A stretch of DNA of 6,224 bases from Anaerolineae bacterium (GTDB lineage Bacteria > Chloroflexota > Anaerolineae > DRVO01): positions 1 to 6,224 of the forward strand of contig JAAYAV010000061.1 of assembly GCA_012719195.1 (NCBI GenBank). Reading direction: 5' to 3'. Under the pieces are notes generated by a model. That model was not told the origin of the DNA. It saw only the letters and a list, made by a program, of their open reading frames with translations, and made no database searches. Made by a program: the position numbers and the translations under genes. This document shows, piece after piece, positions 1 through 5,222 of the stretch (position 1 is its first letter; each line of letters begins with the position of its first letter).

Positions 1-2
1 CT

Positions 3-470
3 CGGGCGCTGGCCCCGATACTGTCTGAGGGAACCGACCCGATGGAGGCCTCCCTGCCTCTGCCCGACGGCCGGAGGCTGTCGGTCCTGGGACACCGTTG
101 TTCCTGCACCGGACCGGCGTCCGGCCCGCTCACGTTCCTCGTGTTCCAGACCCCGGAGCGGCGGCCGCCACCGAGCCCCGAGGAGTTGCTCGCTGCCGAG
201 CGCCTGGCTCGTTTGGTATGCGCCGACCTCGGTCGACAGCAAGGTGAGCAGATCGGTCTGGGCATCACCGAGGCTCTGCGGCTGACGGGGCAGTTCGCCG
301 GGGCGGATCGCTGCTACGTCTTTCAGCTGCACGACGACGACCGGCTGATCAGCAACACCTTCGAGTGGTGCGCCCCCGGGGTCGAGGCCCAGATGCACCG
401 CCTCCAGGACATCGTGGTGCCACCCTCCTGCTGGTGGGTAGAGCGGCTGCGAACACTGGAGGCCAGCTAG
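3..470 (+). CDS. N-terminal piece of the sensor kinase: PAS remnant plus first half of a GAF domain
   Basis: This is the 5' part of the interrupted kinase. The frame is open to the left edge, and residues ahead of the first ATG (base 42) continue naturally into a PAS-like C-terminal half (LPLPDGRRLSVLGHR..., then a LTFLVFQ strand), so the true start is probably outside the window. A GAGGG at 27-31 sits 10 bases before ATG 42, so a start there (142 aa) cannot be excluded. From about residue 55 (counting from ATG 42) the sequence becomes a GAF domain: a helix, then FAGADRCYVFQLHDDDRLI, SNTFEWCAPGVEAQ, and VVPPSCWWVERL, which are hallmark segments of the GAF subfamily found in PAS/GAF kinases. 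Translation stops at TAG 468-470 before the last GAF strands, so this product alone would be an incomplete domain without kinase activity and probably would not fold. No membrane segment is seen, so the sensor would be cytoplasmic. Confidence 0.7.
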   Translation, partial: RALAPILSEGTDPMEASLPLPDGRRLSVLGHRCSCTGPASGPLTFLVFQTPERRPPPSPEELLAAERLARLVCADLGRQQGEQIGLGITEALRLTGQFAGADRCYVFQLHDDDRLISNTFEWCAPGVEAQMHRLQDIVVPPSCWWVERLRTLEAS

Positions 471-548
471 CTCCCGACGCTGGACTCGCTGCCCCCCGAG
501 GCGACCCACGAGCGGGAGGTCCTGGAACAGCAGAGCATCCAGAGCCTG

Positions 549-2738
549 GTGATCGTTCCCCTTGCCGAGTCGGGGCGGCCGCTCGGGTTCATCGGACTGG
601 ACTGGGTTCGGGCCGAGGTGGATCTGGCCCTGGAGGAGAAGTCGCTGCTGTTGCGAATGGTGGGAGAGGCGATCTCCAACGCCCTGAACAGGAAGCAGGC
701 CGAGGCACACCTCAGGGAAGCAAGTGACCTTAGCGATGCCCTGAACCGCGTCGGCCGGGCCACTGCCTCCACGCTTGATCGGGACGAGATGCTGACCAAA
801 GCCGCGGATGAGAGCGCCCGGTCGTTGGGCGCAGATGCCGTCACGGTGATTCTGCGAGAGCCGGAGGGATGGATACTCAAGCACGCGTCGGGGTCGCTGG
901 GGGAGCACGTCCAGGGTCTATCGCCCATCGAAGCGGCACCGCTGAACATGCTGGTGGCACAGGAGAAGCGGGCGGTGTTCGTGGAAGACGTGGAGCGCGA
1001 GGACCGGCGCCTGACGACCTGGCTCCGAACGGCCGGCTTCCGCGCCTGTTGCGTGCTTCCACTTCTCGCCAACGGTTCGGTGACGGGTGTGATGGGGTTT
1101 GGCTTCCGCCGGCCGACCCACTTCTCGTCTCAGAGGCGTGCCTTCGTCGGTCACTTGACGACTGAGTTGTCGCTGGCGCTCGAGGCGGCACGTTTGTACC
1201 AGGCGGAGCACTACAACAACCAGTTGCTGCGCGCCATCACTAGCAGCGTCCCTGTGGGCATGTGCCTGGTGGACGCGGACACTCTGGAGATGCTCTGGGG
1301 AAACCCGGCGGGGGCGCAGATGCTTCCGGAGCCATTCCGGCGGCTCTATGCCCCGGGCGTCAACGTGAGCGAGTTGATGCCGGGGCTGGACCTCTTGCGG
1401 CTGCAAGACATCATCCAGACCGTTGCCCGCACCGGGCAACGGTACCATGGCGAACAGGTGAGGCTCCCTTGGAACGGCCGGGGAGAGTCGCACTGGGAGG
1501 TGACGGTACTGGCCATCCCCGTGGCTCGGCCCGGCCGGCAAGTGCTCTTCGTCGGCCACGACGTCACGCCCATGGTCCAGTCACGCCAGCGTATCGAAGA
1601 ACTGGCGTGCGAGGCGGAGGGGCGCGCCCGGGAGGTGGAGACGGAACGGGCACGGCTGCGGGCCGTGATCGAGAGCACTCCCGAGGCCGTCGTTGTCACG
1701 GATGGGGAGGGGCGGGTGACCCTGGTCAACCCGAGCGCCGTCGCTCTGGGCGCCCCGCTGCTGTTGGGCTGCCGCGCCCCCCAGACGGGCCGAGAGGCGA
1801 CGGTGTGCGACGCCGAGCTGAGCGCCCGAGCGTACGATGACCTGCCGGTTGTGCGGGCAGCCCGCCTCGGGGACAGCGTGGCGGCGGAGGATATGGTGCT
1901 CCTGCATGCCGACGGGCAACGCCGGGACCTGCGGGCCAGCAGCGCGCCGATCCTCGATCCGCGCGGGTCCGGCCTCGGGGCGGTCGGCGTCTGTCAGGAC
2001 GTGACGGATATCAAGGCGGCCCAGCGAGAACTGGAACTGCTGGAGAGGATGAAGTCGGACTTGATCGCGAGTGCCTCTCACGAACTGCGCACACCGCTGG
2101 CGGCGGTTAGGGGATACGCCGAGCTGATGCTGCAGGGGGGTGCGGGTGTCCTGAGTCAGCTGCAGCTCGGGTTCGTGCGAGTCATCGCCGATAGCGCCCA
2201 GCGGCTGGAGCACTTGGTGAACGACTTGCTGGATGCATCGCAGCTGGAGAGCCACCGGCTCAATATGCACCTGGCACCGTCGGACCTGGGGGTGATCATC
2301 CGGCAGGCCGCTGAGCGAGCACGCGAGCGCGCCGACGAGGCTGCGATTGCGCTCAACCTGCGCGTCGAGGAGGACCTGCCGACACTCTTGGGCGACGCGC
2401 GCCGGCTGGGCCGGGTGTTCGACAGTCTGCTGGACAACGCGGTGAAGTTCTCTCGGCCCGGCGGCACGATCTCGGTCAGCGTGGGCCTCTCGGCGGAGGG
2501 GATGCTCGAGGCGGTCGTGTCGGACACGGGCGAGGGGATTGCGTCCGAGGAGATGCCGGCGCTGTTCGATCGCTTCTTCCGGGGGCGCAACGTGACGAAA
2601 CAGGGCATTCAGGGCACCGGTCTGGGTCTCTACACCAGCCGCTCGGTGGTGGAGATGCACGGCGGTGCCATCGAGGCAGAGAGCGAGGTGGGGCGCGGCA
2701 GCACCTTCCGGGTGCGGCTACCCCCGATGGTAGACTAG
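549..2738 (+). CDS. GAF-PAS-PAS sensor histidine kinase, catalytic C-terminal piece
   Basis: This piece carries the whole signalling core of a cytoplasmic hybrid-sensor-type histidine kinase. Domains (729-aa numbering): end of GAF1 1-45 (VPLAESGRPLGFIGLDW), GAF2 about 60-220, PAS 224-345 (ends LFVGHDVTPM), a charged coiled-coil linker 345-372, PAS 370-490 (ends VGVCQDVTDIKAAQ), HisKA 498-565 and HATPase 610-725. The H-box is SASHELRTPLAAV with phospho-acceptor His511. The N-box is SLLDNAVKFS with Asn630, the G1 box is DTGEGI at 659-664, the F-box is LFDRFF, and the G2 box is GTGLGL at 689-694. All catalytic motifs are intact. The GTG at 549 lies inside a GAF beta strand and has no Shine-Dalgarno, so it is the first possible start after the stop rather than a convincing one; ATG 657 is the next in-frame ATG and also lacks a well-placed Shine-Dalgarno. 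Codons 471-548 are also in frame and code for GAF sequence. No receiver domain or adjacent response regulator is present. Its ligand is unknown. Confidence 0.88.
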   Translation: MIVPLAESGRPLGFIGLDWVRAEVDLALEEKSLLLRMVGEAISNALNRKQAEAHLREASDLSDALNRVGRATASTLDRDEMLTKAADESARSLGADAVTVILREPEGWILKHASGSLGEHVQGLSPIEAAPLNMLVAQEKRAVFVEDVEREDRRLTTWLRTAGFRACCVLPLLANGSVTGVMGFGFRRPTHFSSQRRAFVGHLTTELSLALEAARLYQAEHYNNQLLRAITSSVPVGMCLVDADTLEMLWGNPAGAQMLPEPFRRLYAPGVNVSELMPGLDLLRLQDIIQTVARTGQRYHGEQVRLPWNGRGESHWEVTVLAIPVARPGRQVLFVGHDVTPMVQSRQRIEELACEAEGRAREVETERARLRAVIESTPEAVVVTDGEGRVTLVNPSAVALGAPLLLGCRAPQTGREATVCDAELSARAYDDLPVVRAARLGDSVAAEDMVLLHADGQRRDLRASSAPILDPRGSGLGAVGVCQDVTDIKAAQRELELLERMKSDLIASASHELRTPLAAVRGYAELMLQGGAGVLSQLQLGFVRVIADSAQRLEHLVNDLLDASQLESHRLNMHLAPSDLGVIIRQAAERARERADEAAIALNLRVEEDLPTLLGDARRLGRVFDSLLDNAVKFSRPGGTISVSVGLSAEGMLEAVVSDTGEGIASEEMPALFDRFFRGRNVTKQGIQGTGLGLYTSRSVVEMHGGAIEAESEVGRGSTFRVRLPPMVD

Positions 2739-2772
2739 TCGGGCCGGTCTCAACGGCGACGGAGGAGAGGCT

Positions 2773-3126
2773 ATGCTGACGGTACGTCACTACAGGGATG
2801 TCGAGGCGCAGACCGCGGCGCCTGGGGTTACCATGCGTGTGGTTCTGGGGCCGAAGGAGGGGGCACCCACCTTCAACTTGCGCGTGTTCGAGCTGCAGCC
2901 CGGGGCGAGTAGCCCCCACCACAACCACTGGTGGGAGCATGAGGTCTTTGTCCTTTCCGGGGAGGGCGTGGCGTACAGCGAGGACGGGGAGAGGCCGGTC
3001 TCCGAGGGTATGGCGATCCTCGTCCCCGGCGGAGTGGTGCATCACTTCACCAACACTGGCTCCGCCGTGCTGCGCTTCATCTGCCTGGTGCCACAGGAGT
3101 GGTTGGAGGGAGTGCGGGCCCAATAG
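2773..3126 (+). CDS. Small single-domain cupin (cupin_2 type metal-binding beta-barrel)
   Basis: A 117-residue protein forming one conserved cupin barrel. Cupin motif 1 is G44-ASSPH-H50-N-H52-WWEH-E57...G63, fitting G(X)5HXH(X)3-4E(X)6G. Motif 2 is G79-MAILV-P85-G-G87-VV-H90-HFT-N94, fitting G(X)5PXG(X)2H(X)3N. The expected metal ligands His50, His52, Glu57 and His90 are all present, so the protein should bind a divalent metal such as Mn, Fe, Ni or Zn. Small cupins of this kind include dioxygenases, isomerases and ligand-binding regulators, and the sequence does not separate these. The start is firm: GGAGGAG at 2761-2767 lies about 6 bases before the ATG, and the coding part starts with the usual short N-terminal strand. 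It follows the kinase by 34 bases with no terminator, so it is likely co-transcribed with it. There is no signal peptide, so it is cytoplasmic. Stop codon TAG. Confidence 0.9.
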   Translation: MLTVRHYRDVEAQTAAPGVTMRVVLGPKEGAPTFNLRVFELQPGASSPHHNHWWEHEVFVLSGEGVAYSEDGERPVSEGMAILVPGGVVHHFTNTGSAVLRFICLVPQEWLEGVRAQ

Positions 3127-3130
3127 GTCC

Positions 3131-3144
3131 GGCGCGGTCGCGCC
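3131..3144 (+). terminator. GC hairpin just after the cupin gene, possible weak terminator
   Basis: GGCGCG and CGCGCC flank a two-base GT, most realistically a 5-bp stem with a GGTC loop, beginning 5 bases after the cupin stop codon. The sequence then turns AT-rich (TGATTAGTAAC) but has no real T-run, so it is a weak intrinsic terminator at best. Placement at the end of the kinase-cupin unit is the main support. Confidence 0.35.
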
Positions 3145-3221
3145 TGATTAGTAACAGAAACATAAGCTACCGTTTATGACCATTTAACGCGGCCGCGGCA
3201 CACTTTAGCGGTAACAGAGAT

Positions 3222-3269
3222 CGAGAGCTAGTACACCAAAGTGGAATCCCCCCCATTCCACGGCTCTCG
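3222..3269 (+). other. Two-stem inverted-repeat structure with a C7 loop
   Basis: An outer perfect 7-bp stem, CGAGAGC (3222-3228) with GCTCTCG (3263-3269), encloses an inner perfect 7-bp stem, GTGGAAT (3241-3247) with ATTCCAC (3255-3261). The inner stem is capped by a loop of seven C. The two stems are separated by 12 bases on the 5' side and a single G on the 3' side. Nested perfect stems suggest an RNA structure or a protein-binding palindrome rather than chance. It lies in the non-coding gap between the cupin and the dipeptidase gene. A C-rich loop can pair with G-rich ribosome-binding sites, but that role is inference. Confidence 0.5.
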
Positions 3270-3303
3270 CTCCATCTTCCCTCCTCTCCCTACCACGTTC
3301 CGG

Positions 3304-3323
3304 GGAGCCCTAACCAGGGCTCC
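3304..3323 (+). other. 7-bp inverted repeat in the leader region of the M19 gene
   Basis: GGAGCCC and GGGCTCC form a perfect 7-bp stem around the six-base loop TAACCA. It sits between the C7-loop structure and the CCCCTT/AAGGGG hairpin. There is no following T-run, so I do not call it a terminator. It could be part of a structured untranslated leader or an operator. Confidence 0.45.
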
Positions 3324-3326
3324 TCA

Positions 3327-3340
3327 CCCCTTTTAAGGGG
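3327..3340 (+). other. Short CCCCTT/AAGGGG hairpin
   Basis: CCCCTTTTAAGGGG can fold as a 5- to 6-bp stem with a small T-rich loop. The 3' arm AAGGGG is repeated as part of the dipeptidase ribosome-binding site (AAGGGGG, 3436-3442), so the 5' arm CCCCTT could pair with either copy. If an upstream promoter drives the M19 gene, this is a possible translation switch; if transcription starts near 3400 it is outside the mRNA. Confidence 0.35.
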
Positions 3341-3364
3341 CAAGCGCGTCCGCGGCTGACGGCG

Positions 3365-3393
3365 GCGACGCCGGCTGGTCCGTCTGCTACAAT
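3365..3393 (+). promoter_or_regulatory. Candidate sigma70-type promoter with extended -10, ahead of the M19 gene
   Basis: TACAAT at 3388-3393 matches the -10 consensus at five of six bases and is preceded by TGC, giving the extended -10 form TGnTAnAAT-like. A weak -35 (GCGACG, 3365-3370) stands 17 bases upstream with only three matches. Transcription would begin near 3400, about 48 bases before the ATG at 3448, giving a short GC-rich leader. This is the only good -10 in the gap, but no experiment supports it. Confidence 0.45.
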
Positions 3394-3398
3394 GCGAT

Positions 3399-3430
3399 GT
3401 AGCCCCGGGGCGAGCGACGCCCGGGCGGCA
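3399..3430 (+). repeat. GC-rich dispersed repeat, short copy
   Basis: GTAGCCCC (3399-3406) followed directly by GGGGCGAGCG (3407-3416) and a GCCCGGGCGGCA tail. The same three blocks in the same order occur at 5149-5193, where 13 extra bases separate the first two. The block also folds on itself: CCCGGGGCG and CGCCCGGG pair across AGCGA with one bulged G. It probably belongs to a REP-like family scattered through this genome, and here it lies in the 5' leader of the M19 gene. Confidence 0.5.
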
Positions 3431-3447
3431 CCGGCAAGGGGGTAGGT

Positions 3448-4473
3448 ATGGAATATGGGGAACTGCATCGAGACGCCCTGGTGGTGGACTCCCACAACGA
3501 CACCATCGTGGCCCACGTGCGGCGCGGCCACCTGAGCCTGAATGGGGGCGACAGCTACGCCGACCGTCACCCCGGGACAATTGCCTTCGCGCGTAGCCTC
3601 GAGGAGCCCCGGTCGGGAGCGTCGCCGATGCAGATCGACTACCCTCTCATGCGCACCGGCGGCATCGACACCGGGTTCTTCGCCATCGACGTCACCCTGG
3701 CCCGGGGAAGTCACCTGGCCTACGCCATGGACGGGTTCGGGTTCCTGCTCCATGACCGGGATCAGAGCGGCGCTGAGGTGACAATCATCCGCCGGGCGGC
3801 CGACGTGCTCGCGGCCAAGGAGGCGGGCCGGCCGGGTCTGTTGCTGGCCATCGAGCACGCGGATGGCACGGAGCGCAGCCTGAATGTGCTCCGGGCACTC
3901 TACGAGATGGGCGTGCGCTCCATCGGCCTCACCCATAACGTTAGCAGTTGCGCCGCCGACGGCAACGCCGAAGCGCGGGACGGGGTCGGCCTCACCCACT
4001 TCGGACGGGCTCTGGTGGAGGAGATGAACCGTCTGGGGATGCTGGTGGACCTGGCCCACGTCAGCCCGTCCGCCTTCTTCAGTGCCTTGGAGATCAGCCG
4101 GCGGCCGGTGATCTTCTCTCACGGGAATGCTCGCGCCCTCTGCGACCACCCGCGCAACCTCACCGACGCTCAGTTGCGCGCCCTGGCCGACAACGGCGGC
4201 GTGATCGGGTTGAGCTTCGTCCCCTTCTTCGTCGATAGCGAACGCCCAACCCTGGAGCGGTTCCTGGACCACGTGGACCACGTCGCCCAGGTGGCGGGGG
4301 TGGACACCATCGGCCTGGGGTCGGACTTCGATGGCGGCGGGACGCTCTTGGAGGATGCCACCCACCTCCCGCTGGTGACTCGCGGCCTGCTCGAGCGTGG
4401 CTACAGCGAGGGCGACGTGCGCAAGATACTGGGGGAGAACACCTTCCGCGTGCTGCAGGACACCATCGGCTAG
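3448..4473 (+). CDS. Membrane-dipeptidase (renal dipeptidase) family metallopeptidase, M19
   Basis: A 341-residue homologue of peptidase family M19, binuclear-zinc amidohydrolase-fold enzymes that cleave dipeptides, often tolerating a C-terminal D-residue. Candidate metal ligands appear in the family order: His16 and Asp18 in VVDSHNDTI, bridging Glu136 in LLAIEHADG, His204 in VDLAHVS, and His225 in IFSHGNARAL. The HPRNLTD segment (233-239) supplies the substrate-binding Arg, and GSDFDGG (291-297) holds the conserved late Asp293. Length is typical of bacterial members. There is no signal peptide or lipobox, so it is probably cytoplasmic, unlike the GPI-anchored mammalian enzyme. The start is supported by AAGGGGG at 3436-3442, 5 bases before ATG. 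It is followed after 24 bases by a membrane-protein gene, likely in the same operon. Natural substrate (peptidoglycan-derived, D-amino-acid or dietary dipeptide) cannot be read from sequence. Stop codon TAG. Confidence 0.93.
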   Translation: MEYGELHRDALVVDSHNDTIVAHVRRGHLSLNGGDSYADRHPGTIAFARSLEEPRSGASPMQIDYPLMRTGGIDTGFFAIDVTLARGSHLAYAMDGFGFLLHDRDQSGAEVTIIRRAADVLAAKEAGRPGLLLAIEHADGTERSLNVLRALYEMGVRSIGLTHNVSSCAADGNAEARDGVGLTHFGRALVEEMNRLGMLVDLAHVSPSAFFSALEISRRPVIFSHGNARALCDHPRNLTDAQLRALADNGGVIGLSFVPFFVDSERPTLERFLDHVDHVAQVAGVDTIGLGSDFDGGGTLLEDATHLPLVTRGLLERGYSEGDVRKILGENTFRVLQDTIG

Positions 4474-4497
4474 CCGGCCGAGATAACGGAGAATGAG

Positions 4498-5007
4498 ATG
4501 ATCTCGACGTCGCTCTTCGTCATCATCATGCTGGGTTTCGTGGCCATGTTGCTTATGTGGGCCGCCGCCCGCCGCCTGGTACAGGACCAGGCTCCCCTCG
4601 TGGTCGCGTTCCCCGACAAGTCGATGCGCGATCTGCTCAAGGTGCTGGTGGCGGCGCCGCTGGTCCTGACGGCGGCCCACCTGCTGCTCTCCTATGCTCT
4701 CGGAGCGAGTTTGGACGCCTCCGGCAGCCTGGCGCAGGCGTTATTCTACCTGGGATGGTGGGCGGGGCTGACGGTGATGGCGTTTGCGTTCCTGACGGCG
4801 CGGCGAGCGGGGACGGCAGTCCCCGGCAGCGCCTACGCGGGGATGGTGCTGTCGGTGGCGGTGCTGGCCGCCTTTACCTCGCCGGCCTTCTTCGCCTCCA
4901 CGTTCTCGGTGGACGGCTACGACCGCGCCATCATCGTGGGCTTCGCCCTGGTGCTGATGGCCTTCACCGTGCTGCGGCGCTTGTGGCTTGGCCGCACGAG
5001 CAAGTAG
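4498..5007 (+). CDS. Small multi-pass membrane protein of unknown function
   Basis: I do not recognise a family. The 169 residues contain about five hydrophobic stretches: 4-24 (LFVIIMLGFVAMLLMW), 47-69, 78-99, 111-133 and 142-160. Short polar loops separate them, and positive residues follow TM1 (R25, R26), TM3 (R102, R103) and TM5 (RRLWLGR, ending K169), which suggests a cytoplasmic C-terminus by the positive-inside rule. No catalytic motif or cofactor-binding pattern is obvious. A GGAG at 4488-4491 lies 6 bases before ATG 4498, and the hydrophobic N-terminus begins at once, so the start is well supported. The gene begins 24 bases after the M19 stop codon with no terminator between, so the two are probably co-transcribed; a link to transport or handling of the dipeptidase substrate is only a guess. 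It ends at TAG and is followed by a hairpin-rich convergent intergenic region. Confidence 0.85.
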   Translation: MISTSLFVIIMLGFVAMLLMWAAARRLVQDQAPLVVAFPDKSMRDLLKVLVAAPLVLTAAHLLLSYALGASLDASGSLAQALFYLGWWAGLTVMAFAFLTARRAGTAVPGSAYAGMVLSVAVLAAFTSPAFFASTFSVDGYDRAIIVGFALVLMAFTVLRRLWLGRTSK

Positions 5008-5019
5008 GGGTTAGCCGCA

Positions 5020-5040
5020 GAGGCACGGAGGCACAGAGGG
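5020..5040 (+). repeat. Short tandem 8-mer repeat
   Basis: GAGGCACG, GAGGCACA and a partial GAGGG follow each other with an 8-base period, starting 13 bases after the membrane-protein stop codon. This purine-rich unit is unlike the neighbouring coding sequence and marks the beginning of the repeat-filled convergent region. Confidence 0.45.
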
Positions 5041-5051
5041 CCGGCTCCGGG

Positions 5052-5080
5052 GTAGCTCCGCCATGAATGGCCGGAGCTAC
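5052..5080 (+). repeat. Long imperfect hairpin (12-bp stem, one bulge)
   Basis: GTAGCTCCG (5052-5060) and CGGAGCTAC (5072-5080) are perfect complements, and the stem extends with CCA/TGG (5061-5063 and 5068-5070) to a TGAA loop, with one bulged C at 5071. It lies 44 bases after the membrane-protein stop codon in a convergent intergenic region. It may serve as a REP-like dispersed element or as part of a two-way terminator; there is no T-run on either side. Confidence 0.6.
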
Positions 5081-5101
5081 GAAAGGCGAAGCCCGCCTTC
5101 G
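5080..5101 (+). repeat. Second hairpin of the convergent cluster
   Basis: CGAA (5080-5083) and GGCG (5085-5088) pair with CGCC (5094-5097) and TTCG (5098-5101) around AAGCC, with a single bulged A at 5084. It abuts the preceding hairpin, sharing one base, which suggests that the two form one repeat unit. Confidence 0.5.
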
Positions 5102-5115
5102 TGGGTTGAGGAGGC

Positions 5116-5147
5116 GGCAAGCCGGCTCAAAGCCGGCTTCGCTTGCC
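5116..5147 (+). repeat. Third hairpin: nested inverted repeats built on AAGCCGGCT
   Basis: AAGCCGGC (5119-5126) and GCCGGCTT (5132-5139) form a perfect 8-bp stem around TCAAA. An alternative outer stem, GGCAAGC (5116-5122) with GCTTGCC (5141-5147), is also perfect. Because AGCCGGCT is itself palindromic and occurs twice, the segment can adopt several mutually exclusive folds. It could act as a transcription terminator for either convergent gene, although the U-tract expected of an intrinsic terminator is missing. Confidence 0.6.
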
Positions 5148-5148
5148 T

Positions 5149-5193
5149 GTAGCCCCGCGGCTTCAGCCCGGGGCGAGCGGCCGCCGGGCAGCA
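5149..5193 (+). repeat. GC-rich dispersed repeat, long copy with hairpin
   Basis: GTAGCCCC (5149-5156), GGGGCGAGCG (5170-5179) and a GCCGCCGGGCAGCA tail repeat the blocks seen at 3399-3430. The 13 extra bases (5157-5169) complete a hairpin: GCCCCG pairs with CGGGGC (5169-5174) and an inner GGC/GCC closes a TTCA loop, with one bulged C. The short copy can be explained as this element with its hairpin head deleted, or this one as the same element with a head inserted. It lies 30 bases from the end of the minus-strand URO-D gene. Confidence 0.55.
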
Positions 5194-5222
5194 TGGAGTC
5201 CTCCCTTCGGCACGCCGCCCCT

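Larger units (their letters stand above)
3..2738 (+). pseudogene. Sensor histidine kinase locus interrupted by one in-frame amber codon (5' end outside window)
   Basis: The frame beginning at base 3 is open through 2738 except for one TAG at 468-470. Both halves are in the same frame, so no indel is needed. Upstream of the stop lie a PAS C-terminal part and the first half of a GAF domain; downstream lie the rest of that GAF domain, a second GAF, two PAS domains, HisKA and HATPase. Around the stop the protein reads ...RLRTLEAS-stop-LPTLDSLPPEATHERE..., which matches without a gap the usual GAF pattern 'rL..gE.i.iP.v..LP.ea..Er'. The stop therefore replaces a single residue. A CAG-to-TAG transition (Gln) is the simplest origin, but Lys, Glu, Trp, Ser, Leu or Tyr codons are also one step away. 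The downstream 756 codons have no further stop or frameshift, so any damage is recent. Alternatives are a sequencing or assembly error, a phase-variable or strain-specific nonsense allele, or true readthrough. I consider a recent nonsense mutation or a base error more likely than recoding. Confidence 0.7.

Noticed and set aside
468..470. Pyrrolysine or general amber recoding in the kinase
   Set aside because: All five genes here use TAG as their real stop and no recoding element is seen. Kinases are not known pyrrolysine proteins, and the URO-D gene lacks the features of methylamine methyltransferase partners. Kept only as a remote alternative.
1581..2660. A 359-codon open frame on the - strand
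   Set aside because: It is antisense to the HisKA/HATPase part of the kinase and its composition is typical of a shadow frame. It has no convincing ribosome-binding site or motif.
3145..3190. AT-rich patch that might be a promoter
   Set aside because: No -35/-10 pair with acceptable spacing could be found; only the lower GC content stands out.
3151..3218. GTAACAGA direct repeat (3151-3158 and 3211-3218), exactly 60 bases apart
   Set aside because: An 8-base repeat is expected about once by chance in a 320-base region, and the flanks do not match.
3310..4680. A 456-codon open frame on the - strand
   Set aside because: It lies almost entirely antisense to the M19 gene, whose metal-binding motifs are clear. 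Its translation is rich in His, Gln and Arg with no recognisable domain, as expected for an opposite-strand frame in GC-rich DNA.
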